Source: Bombus terrestris (lineage: Eukaryota > Arthropoda > Insecta > Hymenoptera > Apidae). Taken from it: a DNA stretch of 64,000 nt. Shown piece by piece: positions 1 through 11,281 of the stretch (position 1 is its first letter; every line of letters begins with the position of its first letter). Under the pieces are notes generated by a model. The model was given only the letters and a program-made list of their open reading frames with translations, made no database searches and was not told where the DNA came from. The stretch lies in NCBI RefSeq assembly GCF_910591885.1, contig NC_063274.1:5890001-5954000 (forward strand). The letters are read 5' to 3'. Both the position numbers and the translations under genes were made by a program.

Positions 1-287
1 TCGTATCGCGATGCGCCAACATGTAGCTGTATTCCCGTGAAATTTAACTCGTTTCGCAATTGACCTAATTTCGTTCGAGTTCTTTATTTGTACAGACAGC
101 ATTCCACCCGTACGCTCCTCCCTTGTGTCCTTCGAGGCATGAAAATTTATCATCCTGATGAAACTTTTGCTTCCATTCTGCTACTCTGCTTTATTCGATT
201 CCTGATATTCGCGAATTATCGATAGAAAGGTTTCACTGTTGTTTACAAGTATCCGGACGCTTTGGTTGGCTCGCAGTGCATCTATTA
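1..287. other. AT-rich spacer, nothing recognised
   Basis: No ORF of note, no repeat and no RNA-like structure was recognised up to the first MITE. Confidence 0.5.
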
Positions 288-494
288 GGTTGTCTGAAAA
301 GTTTCTTTCGTTTTATAAGGAAACGATACACGCGCAATGTTTTTTCTTTTATATTAGTTCATTGAATTATGCACGAACGTAATAATAGAAATAGAACGAA
401 ATGGATCATATCTAATTCAATAAAATAATATAAAACAGAGATTGTTGTTTATCTATTATCACTTTATGAAACGAAAGAAACTTTCCGGACAACC
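288..494 (+). mobile_element. MITE of mariner type, family A copy 1 (207 bp)
   Basis: The left end reads GGTTGTCTGAAAAGTTTC. The right end, reverse-complemented, starts GGTTGTCCGGAAAGTTTC. Both continue into TTTCGTTT, giving imperfect terminal inverted repeats of about 30 bp. The left flank is TA (286-287) and the right flank is TG (495-496), probably a mutated TA duplication. The interior is AT-rich, has no transposase ORF, and shares an ATGGATCAT-containing core with the copy at 27732. A TA target and short non-coding body fit a non-autonomous Tc1/mariner derivative. Confidence 0.8.
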
Positions 495-1198
495 TGATAG
501 TAGTAAGTTTCAATAATGTGGCATTATCGCAGAAAAAGATTTACGTTTCCCAAAATCAAGATAAGGATTGTTATCACCTTCGTTGCCTATAGATATTCAT
601 GCATTTACGACAAACATGAGTATACAGAAATGTACGAGAATGTGCACAAACCCATCTTATATCGTATGATATCAAAAATAGAGTATGTATTATTGCATTA
701 AGAAAATAATAGTTTACTTCGATTAAATTAAGATTCTTTATCCTCTGCTATCTGTAAAAGTATAGATTCCTATAAAGATCCATCGATCAAAAACGCCGTA
801 TCATTCAGAATTCCACATATGCAAAGTTAAATGCACGAGTATTCACAGAATTTCTCAATTACGAATCCGTGTGCTAAAAGTTCCACTTTAAATTTTTGAT
901 TTGCTTTCGCATGCACATACTCCTCACTCTGATTGTATCACTCATCGTGCAATTCTCCATACAACCACTAACTAAAAATCACTAGAACTGGAATTTTTCA
1001 TTTTTATTTCTTCCCTATTCAGCGTATTTGCAACCAAATACGAAATATGAAATGTTCGATTGGTACAAATCCTCGAAAGCAATCGTCTGTGTACATACAC
1101 ATACCTCTCGTACGTTATCCATACAAGACGTTAGAGGCGTCACAGTAACGTAATACATTAAATTTTCTTTCAGGTGAATTAACAATACAATTAAAAAT

Positions 1199-1262
1199 CA
1201 TCCTTATCTACTATAATACATCCTTATCCTACTATATAAATACATCCTTATCTACTATGATA
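1199..1262. repeat. Short tandem repeat, three units of about 21 bp
   Basis: The motif ACATCCTTATCTACTATA occurs three times in a row with small length changes (about 1199-1218, 1219-1242, 1243-1262). It is a local minisatellite with no visible function. Confidence 0.75.
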
Positions 1263-1379
1263 ATTTGCTTTTTGGTCGCTAAATGTTCTACCTACGACAT
1301 AAATACCAACGTTCTTTCCATTAAGCGTTTGAAATCTCATGCGCAATCTGTTTCAATTGTATGTTTAATTGTTCTCCAA

Positions 1380-2460
1380 AAATACTTGTTCGATTAGGTG
1401 GACGACCTAATCTCTACGAAGGTTCGTTCGCGTTCGTCGTGAATACATAGAGCGTTCTAGCGTAGAGCGTCCCACTTCTAACTCAGGAATCAGTCGCAAG
1501 ACTGCGACGCCCGCTCGTTTACATTCTCATTTTACTAAATTTCGCTAAAGAGCGAACGTTTCGTTCGCTCAAATTAAGAATTCGGCCCTGATCGCTGCCG
1601 AATTCGCATTGTTGCATTAACGGCTCATCAACGTGCAGGACCAGGTGCGTAGCATCGATTACGGCCAGCTGGGAATAAAAACGTGTGTGGGAAGGTTTTT
1701 GCGCTGTGTGGATTTCTGACCGCGAAAAAACGTACTAAACTTCGCTTTTTAATTCGTCGCTGCCGGCGTGGCTCGGACCAACGGGGAAGCAACAACGTTT
1801 TACGAGCAGCAACGCGTTTCTCCTTCTTTCTTTTTTCCTTATTCTTCTTCCGTCGCGCCAGTGTCGAGGTGAGTTTAAACGTCGCGACGCGGTTTACCCT
1901 CGTTCATCGGCACAGCCACATGCGCGTGCTGCGGCTTGTTTCGTTTCGATCTCATCGACGACTCGCGGTAATAAAGGTCACGCTTGGAACTGGGGCGCGC
2001 TTATGCATTTTCATATTTGCAAAAAAAAAAAAAAAGAAAATAACCAACATGCGTGTACCATCGATAAGGAGGAGGGAAGCGTGTTCTATGAAATGTTTAG
2101 AGCTTTGGTTCTAGTCAACGTTAATTTAGATCATTTTGTTTGGTCTTTCCCGTTGGAAACATCTCTCGTCGATCTTCTTTGGAGACGCATCCTAGGAGAT
2201 AAATTTGTCATACGCATACACACTCGACAAACTCAGTTTCCTGAAAAACGATGCGTCATGCAGAAAAGTTTTATTCCCTGCTTGCTTCTTATTTTTTCCG
2301 CAAGAGATCATCCTCCCTCGTACGTGTTATTCATAGCGTCTGTATACTGTGTTATTTATTTAAGCAGAAACGGTCTTCTCACAAGATGTAGGAAAACTCG
2401 TACGCGATAGAAGCGGCACTCGGCCATCGTGAATTTAATCGTCCTGCGATAAACTTCTTC
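1380..2460 (+). other. GC-richer island with a strong splice-donor-like site; possible 5' exon
   Basis: This stretch is clearly less AT-rich than its flanks. At 1861-1874 it reads GTGTCGAG followed by GTGAGT, a consensus 5' splice site with the junction at 1868/1869. A CT-rich run (about 1820-1860) lies just before it, and a TCAGTC initiator-like motif lies near 1489. ORFs of 143 and 135 codons cross the island in different frames but look low-complexity and match no family I know. A 15-A run lies at 2021-2035. A non-coding first exon is one reading; chance is the alternative. Confidence 0.25.
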
Positions 2461-2579
2461 GTCTTTAAACAATTCTTCTCAACAGAAATTCTTGAAATCC
2501 GCTGTCCAATGCCAAATCCGTGATTACTCTCATTTTATTCTTCGTTAGGTCGACGTATAGCGTATTTTACAGCGACTGC

Positions 2580-3240
2580 GATGTATCGGTGCTATTCTAA
2601 AAGAAAAAGATACGAGAAAACGTAGAAGAAACGAGAAGAAGCGGAGAAGCAGTGGTTGGAAAGGGGGATAAAATAGAAAGCAAACGCGGCCTGGGTGGTA
2701 ATCAATGGGAACGCTGTGCACAGCCCGAAGCGAATTACGGCTCGAAAGAAAAGTTTCGCTCGGACTGGTAACGAATACCGCATTTTCGTTCTGTTTAGTT
2801 TAGTTCGGCCGACCTGCCATGTTTCGCTCTGGGCCAAACGTTTCTCCGCCTTTGCCGAAGCGATGAATCCGCTTTAAATTTTTCCCGGTTCCACGTCCTT
2901 TCTTTTCTGCGGTTGCTCGTCATTTCCACTGGACACGCAAAGACACCAGATTGGTTAAGATCCTTGGCGCTCTCGCAACGATCTATCTTTTTCGTTCGTC
3001 TTTCTTTTTTGTTTGGAAACTGGTTCGTAGGAAGTAAAATTCCTGACAGATCGCAGTAATTGGCTTGTTTTAGCTCGTGTTTTTTTCGTGGCAATTATTG
3101 TTGCCTTTGCGACGTTCCGATCGTTCGATACGAACGAGCGATCTTCTTTTTTGCTATTCCACGGAAAAAGTTGAATCGCTGATGGATGACCAAGCATCTG
3201 GTTCGTGGAACAGGATTCTCAGGCGTGGAAGCTGATTTTT
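2580..3240. other. GC-richer island, no gene recognised
   Basis: Short overlapping ORFs (60-99 codons) occur on both strands, as expected where stop codons are rarer. No domain, splice pair or conserved-looking peptide stands out. It may be a conserved non-coding segment, but this cannot be judged from one sequence. Confidence 0.3.
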
Positions 3241-3599
3241 TTCTTCTCTCGCAGTGTGAGAAGCGGAAGCTACACGAACGTGCGTGATTCGTAGTATGTT
3301 TAACGTCACAGTTAATTCTATCTTATGGGCGTTTTTTCTATTTCATACGGTCGCTTCTATTTTATAATTGGCAGATTATTAATAGAAATATAAAATAACG
3401 AAATTCTTCAAACCAGAACAAAGTTTAATGTATTATACGTTCAAAGTGATATTCCGTGCATGACAATTTCAAGATACGTTTCAAGATATGTGATAGCTTG
3501 AGTTTTACTGCAAGCTATTTGTTTTCTAATATTGGACAATTAATAAGAAATGGACACTTAGAGTAAATCTTATTGGAATCGAAAGAAGTTACTCGAAAG

Positions 3600-3750
3600 T
3601 GTTAGTGGAAATATTTATTTATTTAAAAATGTGCACCTAACACATCGTGTTGTGGTTCTAATAATATAAAAGGCCAGACCCGAACAATAAACAAGTGAGA
3701 AAATATAGCGCCGGCGGAAATAGTTGGTGGTAAATACTTCTCAGTTAACA
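3600..3750 (+). promoter_or_regulatory. TATA box plus nearby poly(A) signal, LTR-like or promoter-like
   Basis: TATAAAAGG lies at 3665-3673 and AATAAA at 3686-3691, only 13 bp apart. This close pairing is common in the U3-R region of short LTRs and unusual for host genes. The stretch opens TGTTAG (3600) and an AACA lies near 3750, but no second copy, primer site or duplication was found. It could be a decayed solo LTR, a host core promoter, or chance. Confidence 0.2.
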
Positions 3751-6700
3751 TATTTTGCGTTTAATTCTCAAGAAGAATCAGGAGCAACTTATTTTTCCTC
3801 ATTCTACTTTGAAAACATTCTTAAACTATTTAAAGCCAAGATCTTATTACAAGATATTTTCCAAAGAGACGATAAACGAAGCACTGACGATTCTTGTTGT
3901 AGACTTTCTCTTCTTTGCAGTAACTGCCGCCTTTTTATCTTTGAAACTGTATCAATATTTCCACCTTTCTCTATTAATTAAATACAGCAAGATGTTTTCA
4001 TAACAACAGTACCGGAGTACTAATTCGAGTACTAGTTAACATTAGTTTCTTCACACAAAATGTATATATAGTATATTTGCATAATTAGAGTTACAGAGGT
4101 GAAGAGAATGCTTCTATTAAATTCAGCTGTATTTAATTTGTTCTTCGAGAGAATAAAAATTAAAAAGTCATTCTATATTTATGTTGTTTAAAAACGCTAA
4201 ACCACGTATTATAAAGAAGAAAAGTAAAATGAAACTTTCCATAGTAAAATCAGTGAATTGTACGTTTCTTCGAACCAGCATTTTCCTGTTGATTCTCAAC
4301 TTGATTTAGATCGTTCCATTTAGCCAATATCAGACACTGCACATGTATGTAACATCCTCGAATATTTTCAAGTAACTATTTCTTAATTTCATCCGCGTAA
4401 CTTTATACACTCGGTACAGATTTCCTATAATCAAAAAATTCCTCGAAAGCACATTCACCGCTGTCAACAAAAATATTTGTCGTTCAAAAGAAAGCCTCCT
4501 TCATCCGAACATTATCATCGGAAGTATTCGACGATCGACAGGCAGCGTAGAAATATTGAAAAAATTCCATTCACTCCACGAAGCAGTCGTTCCATCATAG
4601 CAAACACGATAAACGTTAAACGTTGCAACATTGTACGAAATAATATAGCGAGCACAGTACTTTCTGCACTGTACCAAGAATCAGGTCGAACGTATTTTTA
4701 GCATTAAACAAATTTAATGGAGCAAAGAATTATGTTTCACTGGGGAGCTTCCGTTCTGACGGGTGAAACACGATTTTCAGCGTAGGACACGCAGGCAAAG
4801 GGAGAAATAAGAGAATAGGGCGAGCGTATTTGGGGATTGAGTCGATCGAGTCATGACTGGTGTCGCGCGAGGGGATTGATATCGAGCAGGACGAACCCCA
4901 GTGAATTTTTCCGGCTCGCAGTTAGCCAATAATAAAGCAATATCAGGGAAAGATGCCGGTGCGTATTTATACCGAATTCCGGAACAGACCTTATTGCTGT
5001 TATCGGTGAATATCTCGAAATTAAATACGCCAATACGAGATTACTCCCATCTACGTATCGATATTTTTATTCCCATCATTTCGATAGTTTTAAGGCTTTA
5101 TTTTAGCACTGAAATAAAAAATCAAATGGTAGAGAGCGGAGCGTCAAACTTTTACGTTTGTCCTATTTTCGCGAAGACAAATAAAAATATTTCTTTGGTT
5201 TCATTCACTCACTGTGCTCGAAATTTATCAAAAAAATTAGATCCGATTGAGTTCGAATCAATTTTTTGATCAATTTTAAAGGTCGAATGGATAAACTAAG
5301 AATACGTTGAATTTGTTCAAATTTCCCTTGTTTCGTAGAAGGAGACTGAATTTAAATAGCTCAAATTAGGAAAAGTCATCGAGCTGCATAATTATTACTT
5401 GCTTCAAAAGGCTATTCACGCTGTATACCGACTCTTTACCAAGTATAAGCGTTTGCTATAAATATACTTGGAACTTTTGTATACAATTTTAGATTCGTTT
5501 CAAATATTACCAGTATAGTATTATAGTAGTCGTGTCTCGTTACGAAACTAGTAAAATTACAAAATGTTTTTTTTATGATAAGTGTTTAAATGCTTTGCCG
5601 AGTCAGTGTACTTATTGAAGGGGAGGGAGATGGTTGACGAGCACAGCCATAAGCTCGTGCACACGCCAACTGTTCTTTCGGGTTTATGGTCGATTCATGA
5701 GGGCGAGTTAGGATGAGAGGAGGAAAACGAAACCAGCAGGCGCAATTTGTTAATAGTGAATTTATCACTGAAGGGAGAAACGTGTTTCGAATTGCTTATA
5801 CATATGTATGTCGATTGATCGGTAGATGGAAATTAATTGAAATCTCATCGATAGAAACGCGATACGATTTCTAGCCACGGAAACGAAGCCGAGGAAATAC
5901 ATTTGTGCATTTCACACGATGTTTAAAGTTCCGATGTAATTATTGAGACGATATGTCGGCACGTTAGTACTTCACGCTTTTTAATATTTATTTGAACGAT
6001 TGCTTATGGATGAAGTGTAGCGAGCTGTGTAATACCATACCGATAGTAATTGCGGAACAAATGGATTAAAAAAGGTTCGATACCAGTTTAATGGAAAATC
6101 GCTAGAATTTCTATTTCTTTTGATTTTTCTTTCTACGTGCTCGAAAAGTCTTTGTTCCACTCTTTGATCGTTTATTTAATTTACACTTTAGTATTTTCTT
6201 CTGTTCCTTCTTATATCTGTCCACTTTTGTACCATATACCGTAGCATGTTTCTGTATTTTGAGAAATTATCTTTTTTATTATTATTTCTATAGTTTTTAT
6301 TCTTCACGCGTATCAGTGCATTTAATGAAAGTATTTCATAAATAAACACGCAGTTCAGTTCATTAATTAAATTAGATTCGATAAGGTGAGCGACTATATA
6401 ATTAAATGTATTTTACAAAAATAAATTCGCTTGGATTTCTTGTATGAGTAAGATAGGACATACAAATCGAGTATACATATTAATAGTGTTCATAGAAACC
6501 GTCGATCTCAAAGTGAAACTTAACAATTCTAAGTAATACTAAAGCAGTTTAATGTAAAGTAGTATTAGTTAGTAGTAATGTTGGTATAAACTAAGTTAAA
6601 CGTGTAATGTTAGGATAAATGTGAACGAGAATTCTAATATATTCCAAAGACATCAAGGACATTTATAAAAACGAATGATACGACAATTTTAGCGATCGTG

Positions 6701-9700
6701 ATCTCTTGATAAAAATATGTGATCTGCCAGTTTTGTCATTGTGAAAAATTTGATTTGTCATTTTTTTTTTTATAAACGCTGGTAAAAATAACTTTTGCGT
6801 AACGATAACGCTTTTTTCCTTCTACGATATGTTTCATTTTAATGGCGGTTGTCCTGATAGGTATCTTGAGGCGTAACACTCGTTTGGAAAAGTTTTTGAT
6901 ATTTTCCAATCCACTTTTCAGCTCGTAACCCGCCATATTTCCCTTTCGTTTTCCTTCATGCTACTTTGTTGCTTCGTTTCCAATGCTTGAGATATTTGTG
7001 CAGGCACTTATGCGATAGCAAACAGAGTTCGCATCGATATCTCTCGAATCTTATTTCCAGGTCTTTTTTTTCACCGCCATATGCCCAGCTGTATCTTTGC
7101 TTCTCATGTCAAACTCTCAGCCCCTGTTTTCCTATCGAATGCAGCTTATCGATTCGAGAATCCTTAAAAAGTTCGTTTATAGTACGGGGCTTCCGAAAAT
7201 GTCCGCTTGATTTTAATCAACTTTCGTATTCTAAATTGATAGCAATTATTGAAAGGATATTTTTAACGATCGAGAACATCGCGAGAAATAGTTGACACGT
7301 ACATTTCTCTCGATTTTTTCATTTGTATATCATTTAAATGATATCAAACTATAGGAACGGACTACAGATAGCTAACTCAACGTCCAACACAAAACCATCC
7401 AAATTCTTCCCCTTCTATCATACTCGTACGAAAACATTTACCACGGACGAAAATTTTCTAATTTGTACAATTACAAAGTAAACGAAGATCCGTAATGGAA
7501 CGTAAACGTTAGATTGAAAAGGATCAAGCGTTCGATCAGGGAACGAAATGAAGCATTATCAGAAGTTTCCCCTGGCGAGAAGGTAATTTTAATAGGGAGA
7601 GAAAGTTCGTGACGATATTGGGGACGGTGTGTGTTTAATTCCTCTTCGATGATCGGAGGATTAAACGTCGCCTGGATCGCGTTCGAAAAATGGCATGGAT
7701 GATTTTATCGCAATATTCGATCGATCGGATTCGAAGGAAGCCACTTGACCTCGTTTAATCCCCTTATCAGCTGTGTCTCCGCTCCTAATCTCGTTGTGTA
7801 TTTCAAACCTCTTTCGCTCCATTTCTTTCACCTTTCTCTCTGATTCCCTGGTCCTTCGTCCTATATCGGCTGGTTCGATCGGCGAGTTCTCGAGTGAACA
7901 AGTCCCGCGTATCGGTAATTAGTCACGTCCGATGAGAATTCTCCGTTCTGGCATTGGCAGCGTCGAATACAGCGTATCTGGATCATCCACAGCCACAGAT
8001 TATGGAAATTCTGAGGCTTCTGATTCACCGGTGAAAAGTCGTATCGTTGAATGGTTATACGGTTTCTTCCTCGTGATGAAATTTCGTTTTCGCAAAGGTT
8101 TTGCAGCGTGTCTTTAAAAAACGAGAAAGAAAATTTTATAATTTATTGAAATGAAGGTTGTCGGAACTCGTTCAGGAGGATTCTAAAGTTTAAATAAGAA
8201 ATTTCTAGGAACTTGGTTGCTGTTTCGTGGAACACGGAAAGTAATTAACAAACTGCGGTTGTTTATTCAAATTCATTTCTGAATGGACAAACGTAAAGAA
8301 ATGGATACGCGCTCTATATGTTTTCACTTACCCAAATTTCTTGAAAATGCACAAATATTTGTAGGCTCGTAATTGAATTTTCTAAGATATTAGTTCTAAC
8401 ATATTTTTATATTGTTTATCATTGTTTTCAGGATACACGACACAAGTAAAAATACGCGCTCATAAGAATATGCACTTTAACCTGTACAGAATACAGTCTT
8501 TAACCGAAAAGCTAGAAATAAATTATTTAATCCTCATATAGACGACCCATATTTTCCGATTATGGAAATTATTTCTTACGAGGTATTTTCAAGACCCTTT
8601 TGCGCTATTCACCTAATATTATTAACTAAATTTGACAAGTCACAAGCTACAGTACTAAAAAATCTTGCATAATGATAATAAGGTTGAAGATATAATAATA
8701 TAAATAAAATCTTACAATTTCACAAATTAAATGGCAGTTAATTGTTCGATGAAGGATCGTAAAATTGTAGAAATTGAATTCAATAATTTACATACTGTCG
8801 CTTGTCAATTAAACGATATTAGTCAAAAGTATTACTCAAAGACCCCATGATATACAATTTTCTAGTGTAGAGTGCACTAAATACGAGCAATGACATTATG
8901 CCCTTTTAGTTAAATTTTCCATCACACAATTTACCAATACGCTAGCCTGGAATACCGTTCGTTATAGATATAACAGAAGCAATCCTTGTAATCCAGTCCG
9001 TATCAATTGTCAAATCAATGTTGGCCATTCGAAACAGTCGACAACTGGACCGTACGCCGATTTACACAGAAAGTTCGTAACACCGTGTCTAATTTCAGGA
9101 GTTTCAAATTGACGGCAGAATTATCGAGCAGCTCGGATAGCGGTTCAATTATGTTAGGCTATCTCGGATTCGGGGTCGAGCTTCGGGGTACGTACAAGCC
9201 CGTTACGTGCGGACATCACGAGCTCCTGCAAGCTGTAATTAGGCGAAGTTCGAAGCTTTCGAACTTAAATCCCCTGTCTGCCATGGCGGTCGCTAAGTTA
9301 CGGTTAAAGAACTTGCCGACCTGTGCCGACCTGTGTTTGAATTACTTCCGTGTCTCTCTTTCTTTCTTTCTTTTCTTCCGTCCTTTTCCCTTGAAACAGG
9401 CGGAATCCACTTGCCATGAATTAGCGAGATCGATGCTTTGGACTTCAGTTTCTCGCAGAAACAGAATTTTTACGGCCCCTTTACGACACTTCTGTTATCC
9501 AATGTACTCGTCCCGTTCCTGCCATTCTTCCGACATTCGCTGGCAAATATTGAGAATCTCGTCGTGTCCACCCCAGCGGCTATTGTACTGTCGACCATTC
9601 ACAAGGAATGCATCGGTTGTGATCTTTGCTCATTTCAATGAAATTTGGTCTGACGATTCTACTTGTAGCATGAACGTAGCCGCAATTTTACCTGCGGATC

Positions 9701-10429
9701 ATCAGCAAATTATGAAAAAGTTTAAAATTTAAAAGAATTGCATAGTCTTATGCGTCATTATACCGCAACATATCATTCAGCGATTTTTCATTTTTCACAA
9801 AATTGTTTTATTAATAATAGTCCTGAAATTACACACTCGGGCTTTCATGATCCCAGTAAAATACTGCTTTTGGTTACTGAGAAGATTCTCGTACCTTTTT
9901 AACTTTGAAATTTGGTGGCTCTAAACTATGTACTTGAAAGTATTTCAGCGAACTTTGGTAAGATCTTCTGTGTGTGCTATTTCAGGGACAAGCTAGAAAA
10001 AGAAGTTTATAGCGAAAAATGCATAGAATTAACTTGCTTGATTAGCGTAATACTTTTACGGTGTGGGTTTACCGTAAGAAATATGAAAGAATACATTTGA
10101 ACAATTATAAAAATTATTATAGAAACGAGAACTCGCTCCGTCATCTGATTTTAATTGCGACGATATATGTGGAGCGGATAAAGCGAAAATGTGAAGGAAA
10201 ATTTTGTTCTCCGAGCTTTCATTTTTGAGAATAATCAAGTTCAAATATACTCGAGAAATGAATTTCATTGCGAGAACTTGTCGAGCTTAAATTTATAACG
10301 GAAGTTGTAAGCTGTAAGCATATGTGAGAGCACGACATACATAATTAACAGATTAAACGCTTTGAAAAGAAAGATTACGCCATGTAAATTTATCGGATGT
10401 TATACACATCGGATATCATCAAACGGATA
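3751..10429. other. Mostly AT-rich non-coding sequence with small GC-richer patches
   Basis: GC-richer patches lie near 4740-5030, 5580-5740, 7560-8120 and 9000-9640. The last contains a long CT tract ending in a CAG at about 9401 that resembles a 3' splice site, within an unrecognised 241-codon open frame. I see no domain, transposon end or RNA gene in the rest. Confidence 0.4.
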
Positions 10430-11040
10430 TTAAAGGCAACTATTTGAAGCAATACGCTTGCAATCATTTCTCTCTAATTTTCTTTTTTTTTTTTTTATCA
10501 ATTTTCCAATTTTGAGAAAAATTCTTCTTTGCGCTAAAATAGTGGAAATTTCTTTCAATTCTTCTAAAAATTCGAGAAGTTTACGAAGAAGACTGTTGTG
10601 TACAAATGAATGTATATCGTTGAATAACGCACTGAAATTTCGCTAATTTGCAAGAAAATCATAATTTCTCTATATTTCCTAAAAAAAAAACTCTGAGAAG
10701 TTTACAAAGAACGTTATTGTACTAAGAAGAATACGTAGCATATATATAGCAAATTATTTTAACTGGTAAAAACAATCACTTGTTTATGCCTTTTTTGAAA
10801 TTTCGGAGAAATTACAAAAAAGACGCACAATTCGTATCAAATTGTGGTTATTTGAGAAAACTTATAATTTTCTTATATACTTCTCTCAAGCTTTCAGAAG
10901 ATTACACAGAACGCTGTTGTATTAAGGACACACGTATCTTAACAAACTTTGCTACAGTAGAAAAATAATAACTTCCTAGTATTTCTCTTACAATCTGAAA
11001 ATTTAACAAAACATTGGCATTGTATTAAACGCATAGACCA
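10430..11040. repeat. Degenerate tandem repeat of about 100 bp, five or six units
   Basis: A module of the form GAGAAGTTTAC-AAAGAACG-TGTTGTATTAAG recurs with mutations. Recognisable starts are near 10574, 10695, 10804, 10895 and 10996, with a weaker one near 10511. Spacings are 121, 109, 91 and 101 bp. Most units are preceded by a CT-rich stretch. The array ends just before the MITE at 11076. It looks like an old decayed satellite or serial duplication. No unit encodes a conserved peptide. Confidence 0.6.
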
Positions 11041-11075
11041 CGGATTAAGAAAACCTCTGCGATCTATTACTATTA

Positions 11076-11279
11076 AGTTGTCCGAAAAGTTTCTTTCGTT
11101 TTATGAGGAAATAACAGACGTACGTTTTTTGTTTTACATTATTTCGTCGAATTACGTATAATCCATTTTGTTCTATTGAGATAAATACCGCGACATTTCA
11201 CAGACTTGGTATCACGTTTGTATGAAACTGCACTGTTCTAAAAAACGTGTTTGTGAAAAAAGACACTTTCCGGACAACC
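11076..11279 (-). mobile_element. MITE of mariner type, family A copy 2 (204 bp, inverted)
   Basis: The ends read AGTTGTCCGAAAAGTTTC and, reverse-complemented from the right, GGTTGTCCGGAAAGTGTC. Flanks are TA at 11074-11075 and 11280-11281, a clean TA target duplication. Reverse-complemented, the interior matches the ATGGATCATACGTAATTCG-type core of the copies at 288 and 27732, so this copy lies in the opposite orientation. No ORF is present. Confidence 0.82.
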
Positions 11280-11281
11280 TA

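Noticed and set aside
9007..9732. 241-codon plus-strand ORF, the longest non-transposon frame
   Set aside because: It crosses a CT-rich tract, shows no domain, ends in AT-rich sequence, and lies in an island where long frames are less unlikely. Kept only as a note on a possible acceptor inside it.
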